DNA of 64,000 nt from Bacillus sp. CH140a_4T. GTDB lineage: Bacteria; Bacillota; Bacilli; Bacillales; Bacillaceae_G. Below the pieces are notes generated by a model. It was given only the letters and a program-made list of their open reading frames with translations. It did not search any database and was not told the DNA's origin. The translations under genes were made by a program, and so were the position numbers. The DNA is taken from the NCBI RefSeq assembly GCF_008923725.1, contig NZ_WBPF01000013.1, forward strand, positions 1,070,529-1,134,528. The letters run 5' to 3'. Shown here one piece after another: positions 15,132-22,939 of the stretch; the stretch's first letter is position 1; every line of letters starts with the position of its first letter.

Positions 15132-15147
15132 GATTTTATGAAGAATG

Positions 15148-15180
15148 AAAAAAACAGCTACCGCTTATAGCGATAGCTGC
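15148..15180 (-). terminator. Terminator of the bceAB-like operon
   Basis: AACAGCTACCGCT (15153-15165) pairs with AGCGATAGCTG (15169-15179) with one mismatch, followed by a long T run on the complement. Confidence 0.8.
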
Positions 15181-15187
15181 TCCCTAA

Positions 15188-17137
15188 TTATTTCACACTC
15201 ACAATCTTATAATAAGAACGAACTGTTATGAAGTAATATCCGATATAAATGATACCATATACTCCGATACTAATTAGGAGCGGAATCATAATTTCGAATG
15301 GTAGTAAGTTCGCTAAACCTTTTAGTGCAAATAAGCTGTGCAGAATTCCGATTACTAACGGAATCGCAAAGATAAAGCTTACTTGTTTTGCGATAGCTTT
15401 TTTCATCTCTTGTTTCGTTACACCAACTTTACGAAGTACAACGTAACGCTCACGGTCAGCATTTGCTTCCGTTAATTGCTTGAAGTAAATGATAGAGCCT
15501 GTTGCTAGTAAGAATACAAGACCTAAGAACATTCCAATAAACATCATTAATCCTGTTCCTTCAAGCCCCATATGGAAACCAGTATAGAAATCTCTAAACG
15601 GTGCTACCATTTCTGATTCTCCAGCTGGCATCACTTTTGCTAGTTTTTCTGTTAATACTTTACTGTTTCGTTCATCTTTTACATCAATATTTTTTACAAC
15701 GCGTGTTCCAAATGCTTGCTTCGCTTGCTCATACATTTCATCTGAAACGACAACAACTAATTCACCTAAATTTGTAAGCGCAACGTCATTCGCACCTTGG
15801 ATTTTTAATTGCTTCGTTTCCTTTCCAATTTGGAATACTGCCTTGTTTCCTTTATATTTTGGACTAAACTCATGCCCTTCAATATAAGAACTATCATATA
15901 TAAATGCTTCCCCAGCAGCTACATTCACTGTTTCCACATCAATTTTTTTAGCAAGTTTATTAAATTCTGACTGAGACATAAACTGATACTTCCCTGAAAT
16001 CGTATAGTTCATATTCAGAAGGAAATCAACTTTATCTCCTTCAAACTTCCCTTTTACAGGAACCGTCTCAATTTCAAATTGGTCTTTGATCGGGTGATCC
16101 TGCTTCTCTTCTGCAAAAATCGCATTTACTTTCTTATCAAGCTCTGCATCTTTTTTCTCATAAGAATAGCTGTAGGGCGCTACTGCTTTTGATTGCGTAA
16201 ATGTGTTGTAATACATCGTAACTGACGTACCAACTGCTGTTAATGTTACCGCGCTTAAAATAGAAATTGTCGCAAGTGACTTTGCATTTCCTTTAATACG
16301 ATATAGTAACTGTGATGTTGTTACCATATTCATACCGTTATAAAACGATGATTTATTATTTCTTGCACGTTTTAATACGAATACTGTAAAGAACATAAAT
16401 AGTAAGTACGTACCTAACACTGTTGCCAGTAAAATGTAAAGTGCGACTGTCATAAAGTCTGCATACTTAAGTGCCTTCACGTACATTAACGCTAAGAAAT
16501 AACCTGAACCGATTAAGAAAACTGAAATTAATGCCATCACTACTGATCCTTTTGGCATTGCTTCTCCTTCGCGTTCCGCCCTGAAAAGTTCAATTAGCTT
16601 AAATCGATAAATTAAACGATATCCTTGAAGTGATGTATACAAAATAATCACAAAGAAAATAAGTGCTGTATCAACAATTGCAGCCATCGGTACTTCAAAA
16701 TGTACATTTAAGTTTAATCCCATCATGCTTACTAGCAGTTCAAGGAATACTTTCGAAAGGACGCTACCAATCGCAATGCCGATAATTAAAGACATTAATC
16801 CCATTAACATATTTTCATAAAAGAGCATTTTACCAATCTGTCTTTTTCGAATACCTAATAAGGAATATAGTCCGACTTCTTTTTTACGCTTCCTTGTAAA
16901 GAAACCGTTTGAATATATAATGAACACCGCTACGAAAATAATTAGCATGACACTTGAAACTTGAAATGCTCCGCTAATTTTTTTAGAAGCTTCCGCAGCT
17001 TTTTCCATTTGTGAATTATACTGTAACGCCTTAAATGTAAAATAAATGACGATACTAAAGATCATAGATGCAAAATATACAAAGTAGTCTTTAAAATTCC
17101 GCTGTATGTTGCGGAGGGCAATGCTAGATAAGGTCAT
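15188..17137 (-). CDS. BceB-type ABC transporter permease (FtsX family)
   Basis: 649 residues, with the ten-helix layout of BceB/YxdM permeases: four N-terminal helices including GFFTRKRKKEVGLYSLLGIRK, a ~200-residue extracellular domain between helices 7 and 8, and a C-terminal group with REYVVLRKVGVTKQEMKK-like coupling motif. Such transporters protect against peptide antibiotics that bind lipid II cycle intermediates, and often signal to a partner kinase. The start overlaps the ATPase gene by 14 bp. No two-component system is adjacent. Confidence 0.9.
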   Translation of the reverse strand: MTLSSIALRNIQRNFKDYFVYFASMIFSIVIYFTFKALQYNSQMEKAAEASKKISGAFQVSSVMLIIFVAVFIIYSNGFFTRKRKKEVGLYSLLGIRKRQIGKMLFYENMLMGLMSLIIGIAIGSVLSKVFLELLVSMMGLNLNVHFEVPMAAIVDTALIFFVIILYTSLQGYRLIYRFKLIELFRAEREGEAMPKGSVVMALISVFLIGSGYFLALMYVKALKYADFMTVALYILLATVLGTYLLFMFFTVFVLKRARNNKSSFYNGMNMVTTSQLLYRIKGNAKSLATISILSAVTLTAVGTSVTMYYNTFTQSKAVAPYSYSYEKKDAELDKKVNAIFAEEKQDHPIKDQFEIETVPVKGKFEGDKVDFLLNMNYTISGKYQFMSQSEFNKLAKKIDVETVNVAAGEAFIYDSSYIEGHEFSPKYKGNKAVFQIGKETKQLKIQGANDVALTNLGELVVVVSDEMYEQAKQAFGTRVVKNIDVKDERNSKVLTEKLAKVMPAGESEMVAPFRDFYTGFHMGLEGTGLMMFIGMFLGLVFLLATGSIIYFKQLTEANADRERYVVLRKVGVTKQEMKKAIAKQVSFIFAIPLVIGILHSLFALKGLANLLPFEIMIPLLISIGVYGIIYIGYYFITVRSYYKIVSVK

Positions 17138-17894
17138 CAGCCATACCTCCAGAAATAGAAGACATTACGTCCACGACTTTTTGGAAGAACTGTTTACGTG
17201 TTGATTCACCGCGGTGCAATTCTTTATATAACTCACCATCTTTAATGAAAATAACTCGTTTACAATAACTCGCCGCAAACGCATCGTGCGTTACCATTAA
17301 AATGGTAGAGTTATCATATTCATTTAACGACTTCATGCTTTCTAATAAATCTGTCGCTGATTTAGAATCAAGAGCTCCCGTCGGCTCGTCCCCGAAAATC
17401 ATACTAGGATTCGTAACGATTGCACGCGATGCTGCGCAGCGCTGCTTCTGCCCGCCCGACACTTGATATGGGAACTGACTTAAAATATGATCAATACCAA
17501 ATTTCTTTGAGATTTCAAGAACGCGGCGATCAATCTCACTCGCTTTCACCTTTGATAACGCAAGTGGTAAAGCGATATTCTCTTTCACTGTTAACGTATC
17601 TAATAAGTTATAATCTTGGAAAATGAAACCTAAATGATCGCGGCGGAATAACGCTAACTTATCGTCATTCATTTTCACGATATCTTTGCCATCAATTAAA
17701 ATTTCACCGTTCGTCGCATTATCAATTGTAGAAAGAACATTTAGTAAAGTCGTCTTACCAGAACCAGAAGGTCCCATAATTCCAACGAACTCACCTTCTT
17801 TTACTTGTAAGTTAATACCTTTTAACGCTGCAAATTTGTTACCACCCGTGTCATATACTTTTTCAATATTTTTTGCTTCTAACACTGTTTTCAT
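17124..17894 (-). CDS. BceA-type ABC transporter ATPase
   Basis: 256 residues starting MKTVLEAKNIEKVYDTGG. Walker A is GPSGSGKTT, signature VSGGQKQRCA, Walker B MIFGDEP with TGALDSKSA, and the switch His is in MVTHD. It is the MacB/BceA class that pairs with FtsX-type permeases. The ATG at 17894 follows GAGGG by eight bases; one at 17909 is less well placed. A dyad with CTTACA and TGTAAG half-sites lies about 70 bp upstream of the start. Confidence 0.93.
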   Translation of the reverse strand: MKTVLEAKNIEKVYDTGGNKFAALKGINLQVKEGEFVGIMGPSGSGKTTLLNVLSTIDNATNGEILIDGKDIVKMNDDKLALFRRDHLGFIFQDYNLLDTLTVKENIALPLALSKVKASEIDRRVLEISKKFGIDHILSQFPYQVSGGQKQRCAASRAIVTNPSMIFGDEPTGALDSKSATDLLESMKSLNEYDNSTILMVTHDAFAASYCKRVIFIKDGELYKELHRGESTRKQFFQKVVDVMSSISGGMADDLI

Positions 17895-17964
17895 CTCGAC
17901 ATCCCTCATTTCTTCTATTCTCTATTTTCAACTATATACACTCTCTACTCTTGCCACTATCGAT

Positions 17965-17997
17965 GTTTCTTACACAAACATGACAGTTATGTAAGGC
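17965..17997 (-). promoter_or_regulatory. Candidate operator CCTTACA-N15-TGTAAG, copy 2 (bceAB-like promoter)
   Basis: On the complement: GCCTTACA (17990-17997), 15 bases, TGTAAGAAAC (17965-17974). Identical half-sites, spacing and right flank to the 10020 site. Confidence 0.6.
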
Positions 17998-18085
17998 ACA
18001 TAAGTAAAGAAATCAAAAAGTTAACATAATGAATTAAAGTACTTTGTTACTATAACATTGGGATATCATACCATCCATTCATTCT

Positions 18086-18114
18086 CCTTACAGGAACATT
18101 ACAATTTTGTAAGG
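18086..18114 (+). promoter_or_regulatory. Candidate operator CCTTACA-N15-TGTAAGG, copy 3 (AraC gene)
   Basis: CCTTACA (18086-18092), 15 bases, TGTAAGG (18108-18114), a perfect 7-bp dyad about 90 bp before the AraC-type gene. An inner palindrome TTACAATTTTGTAA (18099-18112) overlaps the right half. Confidence 0.6.
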
Positions 18115-18201
18115 TGAAAAATGTACCCTACAAAGTTGTGCACGAAATGTCGGATGGAGCTATTTCATTCCTGCTATTCTATGTACAGAGGAGGTCATAA
18201 T

Positions 18202-19074
18202 ATGGATTCACTTAAAAATATGAATGCTGCAATGCAGTATATCGAAGACAACCTTACACATGAAATTGATTTTAAGGAAGTCGCAAAAATAGCTTACTGC
18301 TCCGAATATCATTTCAAGAGAATGTTTTCTTTTTTAGCTGGCATATCACTATCAGAATATATTCGCTGTAGACGTCTTACTCTCGCTGCCTTTGAACTAA
18401 AAAACAACAATGTAAAAGTCATTGATATCGCTATAAAATATGGCTACAACTCACCAGATTCATTCGCTCGTGCATTTCAAAACTTGCACGGTATAACACC
18501 TTCAGAGGCCCGAAATAGTAGCCATTCTTTGAAGGCTTATTCACCAATGACCTTCCAATTATCTATTCAAGGAGGAAATGAAATGAACTATCGAATTGAA
18601 GAAAAAGAGCCATTTCGAATTATTGGTATTACAAAACGCGTACCGATTGTATTTAACGGTGTAAACGAAGAAATTGCTTCTATGTGGAAAAGTTTAAACC
18701 TAGAGTCCATTCAAACATTAAAAATGCTTTCAAATGTGGAACCGAATGGAGTCATTAGTGCTTCTACTAACTTTTCTGAAGGAAGAATGGAGGAAAAGGG
18801 AGAACTCGATCACTACATTGGAGTAGCCACAACGAAAGATTGTCCAGAGCAATTCGCGCAACTTGAAGTCGCAGCCTCAACGTGGGCCATATTTGAAGCT
18901 GTCGGTCCATTCCCTGAAACATTACAAAATGTATGGGGACGCATTTATTCCGAATGGTTTCCTTCCTCAAACTATGAACTAGCGGAAGGACCGGAAATAT
19001 TGTGGAATGAACAGAAAGATGTATCCTCTCCAAACTTTAAAAGTGAAATTTGGATACCGGTTTTGAAGAAGTGA
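18202..19074 (+). CDS. AraC-family regulator with GyrI-like effector domain
   Basis: 290 residues. The N-terminal AraC domain has two helix-turn-helices ([20 protein letters not shown] and [20 protein letters not shown], then HGITPSEAR). From about residue 125 there is a GyrI/SOUL-like ligand domain ([49 protein letters not shown]) that usually binds small drug-like molecules. The start at 18202 has GGAGG seven bases upstream; the frame is open to 18121 but without such a site. It is divergent from the BceAB-type operon and both face the same operator type. Confidence 0.9.
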   Translation: MDSLKNMNAAMQYIEDNLTHEIDFKEVAKIAYCSEYHFKRMFSFLAGISLSEYIRCRRLTLAAFELKNNNVKVIDIAIKYGYNSPDSFARAFQNLHGITPSEARNSSHSLKAYSPMTFQLSIQGGNEMNYRIEEKEPFRIIGITKRVPIVFNGVNEEIASMWKSLNLESIQTLKMLSNVEPNGVISASTNFSEGRMEEKGELDHYIGVATTKDCPEQFAQLEVAASTWAIFEAVGPFPETLQNVWGRIYSEWFPSSNYELAEGPEILWNEQKDVSSPNFKSEIWIPVLKK

Positions 19075-19083
19075 TAACAAAAG

Positions 19084-19117
19084 AAAAAGAGCTAAGCATT
19101 GCGCTTAGCTCTTTTTA
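19084..19117. terminator. Terminator between AraC and MerR genes
   Basis: AAAAAGAGCTAAGC (19084-19097) pairs with GCTTAGCTCTTTTT (19103-19116); works for both convergent genes. Confidence 0.85.
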
Positions 19118-19126
19118 CATATTTAC

Positions 19127-19825
19127 TTACTCGTAAAAGTGTATATATTTCATCAGTTCTTCGATTCCTTTTAATTGAAATAATAGTTGATTGTTCAAGT
19201 TTTCTAAAGCCAACTGAAAGGAACACTCGACTTCTCCATAGTGTGCTGTGTCTAAATCCTCTAGCAATCTTTTCATATTTTCTATATAGTACACGGTTTT
19301 TCTCAAACTACTTATGACTAGTATTTTACGCAATTCAGATATTGAAAACATTCTATAACCGTTTTCTTTATTTCTTTCTGAGTGAACTAATCCTTCATGT
19401 TCCCAATGACGGATAGCCGAAGTATTTACTCCTGCTATTTCTGCCGCTTCTCCAATACTCATACGTTCATTTAACTCTACATTTTTATATTTAGTAAAAT
19501 CAGTATTTCGAATCATGTTTAGTATTTCTTCTACTCGTTTTTTCTCCACTTGAATATTGAATTGCTGTTCATTAACTAACCAAAGTGCTTCTTCAAATTT
19601 TGCGTTTTTAATCATTCTCATGACTTTGTAAACAATAGGTATGTCATATCCTTTTAACAATGCTCTAATGGTAATAAATGCTTGGAAGTGTATCAATGTA
19701 TAGAAACGGTGATTACTTTCCGTTCTTGGTACAACAGGAATGAGATTTTGTTCTTCATATCTTCTCAAAGTTGTTGTGCTAACATTTAAGACATTTGCAA
19801 TTTGTTTAGGCCTATATATCTCCAT
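19127..19825 (-). CDS. Transcriptional regulator with two MerR-type HTH domains
   Basis: 232 residues. A first MerR winged helix spans 1-70 (YRPKQIANVLNVSTTTLRRYEEQNLIP, HRFYTLIHFQAF). A second begins near 121 (MSIGEAAEIAGVNTSAIRHWEHEGLV, GYRMFSISELRKI). The C-terminus is helical (VYYIENMKRLLEDL). MerR proteins normally carry one DNA-binding domain and dimerise; two in one chain is unusual. No metal-binding cysteine loop is present. It is divergent from an alpha/beta hydrolase gene, the probable target. Confidence 0.85.
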   Translation of the reverse strand: MEIYRPKQIANVLNVSTTTLRRYEEQNLIPVVPRTESNHRFYTLIHFQAFITIRALLKGYDIPIVYKVMRMIKNAKFEEALWLVNEQQFNIQVEKKRVEEILNMIRNTDFTKYKNVELNERMSIGEAAEIAGVNTSAIRHWEHEGLVHSERNKENGYRMFSISELRKILVISSLRKTVYYIENMKRLLEDLDTAHYGEVECSFQLALENLNNQLLFQLKGIEELMKYIHFYE

Positions 19826-19975
19826 TTATTAACTCCTTTTTAAAGTAAAACCTTCAAGTGCTACAGTAACATATTTCAAATAAAATCCGGATATATACAG
19901 GATAGAAAAACATAAATCTGGAAGATTGCATGAATGTTATATGATTTTAGTATAAACAATTTAGGAGTGATAGAA

Positions 19976-20851
19976 ATGGAGAAAATCATAAAACTTACGG
20001 ATGAATCAAAATTAAAGGTTGGTTTGGTTGGAAATCCAAAATTTAGAACAATCATGCTCCCAGTTGCTAAAGAATCTGTATATGGACAAGATGCTGAAAC
20101 CTTAAAGATGTGGGGATTAGATCCTGAATTTGGAAAACATTTTATTGATGGACTCATGGATAAGTTTCAGATTTTATATTTTGACTACGAAGGCCATCGT
20201 TTGCAACATCCAAACCCAGAGAATCTCACACCTGAAAATATAGTAAAAGACCTATTAACAATTGCTGAGGAAATGAACGTTAATAAGTTTAGCTATTATG
20301 GTTACTCTTGGTTAGCTTTAGTTGGATTACAATTAGCCATTCGAACAGACAGATTAGAAAGCTTAATCATGGGTGGTTTTCCACCAGTAGATGGTCCATA
20401 TAAAGAAATGATGGTGGTGACAAATAAAACATACGCACAAGCTGTGCATAATCAACATTCTCCTGTTATTCCTCAAGAACATATTAGTCCCGAAAAAATT
20501 GATTGGGATAATATACAGATAAAGATCGACACGAAGCAAACTAAACAGTTTGTTACAATGTACGAAAATTTGATCGAGTTTGATGATCAAGACATTCAAC
20601 ATAAATTAGTTATTCCGAGATTGGCGTTTGCTGGGGAAAAAGACACTATTGTTTATGGAGAAAACTTTGGCAGTGTAGTAGTCGATATTATCGGTATACT
20701 TCAAGAAAACAAGCAAAATTTAGAACATCTTGGATGGGATATAGAAATCTTAAAAGGAAACGATATGGATCATACTAAAGCTATGCAGCCTATAACAGTT
20801 CTGTCATTGATAAAGCCTTGGTTAATTAAAAATTTAAATATTACTTATTAA
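19976..20851 (+). CDS. Alpha/beta-hydrolase fold protein
   Basis: 291 residues. The nucleophile region reads KFSYYGYSWLALVGLQLA, so the usual G-x-S-x-G elbow is relaxed to GYSWL; candidate acid and base lie in AFAGEKDT and NDMDHTKAM. The fold is clear (YFDYEGHRL after strand 3) but substrate is unknown. AGGAG lies nine bases before ATG 19976. It diverges from the double-MerR regulator across 150 bp that should hold both promoters; no palindrome stood out. Confidence 0.82.
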   Translation: MEKIIKLTDESKLKVGLVGNPKFRTIMLPVAKESVYGQDAETLKMWGLDPEFGKHFIDGLMDKFQILYFDYEGHRLQHPNPENLTPENIVKDLLTIAEEMNVNKFSYYGYSWLALVGLQLAIRTDRLESLIMGGFPPVDGPYKEMMVVTNKTYAQAVHNQHSPVIPQEHISPEKIDWDNIQIKIDTKQTKQFVTMYENLIEFDDQDIQHKLVIPRLAFAGEKDTIVYGENFGSVVVDIIGILQENKQNLEHLGWDIEILKGNDMDHTKAMQPITVLSLIKPWLIKNLNITY

Positions 20852-20875
20852 AAGCAGCAATCCGAACACCCTAAC

Positions 20876-20918
20876 AAATAAAGTTGCTCTTTCCTAAAAG
20901 GAAAAGCAGCTTTATTTA
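20876..20918. terminator. Hairpin after the hydrolase gene
   Basis: AAATAAAG (20876-20883) pairs with CTTTATTT (20910-20917), extended inward with interruptions by TGCT/AGCA and TTTCC/GGAAA. Confidence 0.6.
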
Positions 20919-20990
20919 CATTTTTAGTTCTTTTTTATAAGCGACATAGGAATATACCATCGTTAGCCCTACTGCATCGATAACTGTCAA
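20916..20990 (-). pseudogene. Possible 3' remnant of a membrane protein gene
   Basis: The complement encodes 24 residues (LTVIDAVGLTMVYSYVAYK, then KELKM and stop) preceded in frame by a stop. The composition looks like the last membrane helix and basic tail of a transporter. There is no start codon with ribosome binding site, so if coding once it is a decayed end. Could also be chance. Confidence 0.28.
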
Positions 20991-21124
20991 TTAATATATG
21001 CGCCCTTTTTACTTTCCTCACTTTTGACCTATACTGTTTACTAGCTTATCTTTCAACATAATGAAAAGACTTGAAACACATGATACACTATAGCTACAAT
21101 TGTTTTTTTAGGAGGAATATACAT

Positions 21125-21820
21125 ATGTATAAAATTTTAATCGTTGAAGACGATCCAAATATTTCATCATTACTACAATCTCACATTCAAAAATATGGCT
21201 ATGAAGCTGTTGTTGCCGAGAACTTCGATGATATTATGGAATCGTTTAATGCAGTGAAACCACACCTTGTTTTACTTGATGTAAACTTACCGAAATTCGA
21301 TGGTTTCTACTGGTGCCGTCAAATTCGTCATGAATCTACTTGTCCTATTATTTTCATTTCAGCACGTGCTGGTGAGATGGAACAAATTATGGCAATTGAA
21401 AGCGGTGCGGATGATTATATTACAAAACCGTTCCACTACGACGTTGTAATGGCAAAAATTAAAGGGCAATTACGTCGTATTTACGGTGATTATGCACCAA
21501 ATATTTCTGAACGTATCGTTGAAGTAGAAGGTTTAAAACTATTCCCAGAACGTCCAGAAATTCATTTCGGCGCGGAGCAAGTTCTTTTAACGAAGAAAGA
21601 AGCAATTTTAGCAGAAATGTTATTATCTAAATTCCCTCGTACAGCGAGCCGTGAAGATTTATTAGCCGCTCTTTGGGATGACGAAAGTTTCGTTGAGGAA
21701 AATACATTAAACGTAAACATTACGCGTCTTCGTAAAAAGTTCAATGAGCTTGGCATTGAAAATGCTATTGAAACAGTACGTGGACTTGGGTATCGTTTTA
21801 ACGCAACTTGGAGTGAATAA
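21125..21820 (+). CDS. BceR-like response regulator
   Basis: 231 residues: receiver with VEDDPN, phosphoacceptor in LLDVNLPKFDG (about Asp52) and TKPFHYD, then an OmpR winged helix ending ETVRGLGYRFN. The first domain resembles regulators paired with intramembrane-sensing kinases. GGAGG lies nine bases before ATG 21125. First gene of a six-gene unit with kinase and transporter; the kinase starts two bases after its stop. Confidence 0.92.
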   Translation: MYKILIVEDDPNISSLLQSHIQKYGYEAVVAENFDDIMESFNAVKPHLVLLDVNLPKFDGFYWCRQIRHESTCPIIFISARAGEMEQIMAIESGADDYITKPFHYDVVMAKIKGQLRRIYGDYAPNISERIVEVEGLKLFPERPEIHFGAEQVLLTKKEAILAEMLLSKFPRTASREDLLAALWDDESFVEENTLNVNITRLRKKFNELGIENAIETVRGLGYRFNATWSE

Positions 21821-21822
21821 GC

Positions 21823-22845
21823 ATGAAGCTATTTTTACGTGATCATTTTGCATTTTTCCTACTGTACATATTAAACTTCGGTATCATTTTCGTTCTTTAT
21901 GATGCAGTAGATGGATTCCAAAATAATAAGTTTTACTTCATCGTTTTAAGCTTATACTTATTCATCTGTTTCCTTGCTTACCGTTACGTTCGTAACCGTA
22001 GAATGTACCATAGATTAAGTGAGCAACCAGAGAAAATGGAAGATGCTTTTATTGAGAGAGCAACTGCTCCGATGCCTCACGGTGTAAATGAACTCGTGCG
22101 TACGCAATATCGTCTATTCCAAAAAGAGCTACAATCGTATGAAGTAAAACAACAAGAACATCAATTATTCATTAACCACTGGGTGCATCAAATGAAGACA
22201 CCTGTTTCTGTTATGCAACTTATGGTGCTCGAAATGGAAGATGAACATTTGATTCCGAAATTCAAAAAAGAATTAGAACGATTAAATCAAGGACTCGATA
22301 TGGCTTTATATATGGCAAGGTTAAACAACTTCCATGAAGATTTCCACGTTGAGACGATTTCATTAAAAGATGCAGTAACAAAAAATATTAATGGATTAAA
22401 AGAACTATTCATTCGAAACGGCGTCTTCCCTGTTTTAGAAGTTCATTCCGATTTAAAGGTTGCTTCTGATGCGAAATGGCTAAAATTCATCATTTATCAG
22501 TTAATGACAAATGCAGTTCGTTACTCTGGTGAGCGCGGAAAGAAAGTTTTCTTATCTGCTTACCGAAACGGAAAAGATATTATTTTAGAAGTTCGCGATG
22601 AAGGCGTTGGTATTCCGCAAGAAGATATTCGAAGAGTATTCGAACCATTTTACACTGGGAAAAACGGTCGCGCATTCGGAGAATCTACTGGTATGGGACT
22701 TTATATTGTAAGTAAAATTTGTGATTATTTAGGTCACTCTGTGAAACTAGACTCTGAAGTTGGTAAAGGAACGACGATTAAAATCATCTTCCACAACGCT
22801 GCAAATAATCAAGCAGAAACTACGGAGAAGGTGACCGAAGCATGA
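21823..22845 (+). CDS. BceS-like intramembrane-sensing histidine kinase
   Basis: 340 residues. Two N-terminal helices (about 10-28 and 36-53) are separated by only a few residues, so there is no extracellular sensor; such kinases receive their signal from a partner ABC transporter. His122 lies in HWVHQMKTPVSVM, with ATPase motifs MTNAVRYSGE, DEGVGIPQEDI and GMGLYIVSK. The transporter genes follow directly, as in BceRS-BceAB loci. Confidence 0.93.
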   Translation: MKLFLRDHFAFFLLYILNFGIIFVLYDAVDGFQNNKFYFIVLSLYLFICFLAYRYVRNRRMYHRLSEQPEKMEDAFIERATAPMPHGVNELVRTQYRLFQKELQSYEVKQQEHQLFINHWVHQMKTPVSVMQLMVLEMEDEHLIPKFKKELERLNQGLDMALYMARLNNFHEDFHVETISLKDAVTKNINGLKELFIRNGVFPVLEVHSDLKVASDAKWLKFIIYQLMTNAVRYSGERGKKVFLSAYRNGKDIILEVRDEGVGIPQEDIRRVFEPFYTGKNGRAFGESTGMGLYIVSKICDYLGHSVKLDSEVGKGTTIKIIFHNAANNQAETTEKVTEA

Positions 22846-22860
22846 TCGTAACATATGCTA

Positions 22861-22898
22861 GCAAAATGTATGAGAACTCACTCTCATACATTTTTTGC
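22861..22898 (+). terminator. Hairpin between kinase and first permease
   Basis: AAAATGTATGAGA (22864-22876) pairs with TCTCATACATTTT (22882-22894), followed by TTGC. It would reduce read-through into the permease genes. Confidence 0.75.
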
Positions 22899-22939
22899 AA
22901 TAAAACTACATATTCGCCTTCTAGCGGGAGGTTCCTATT

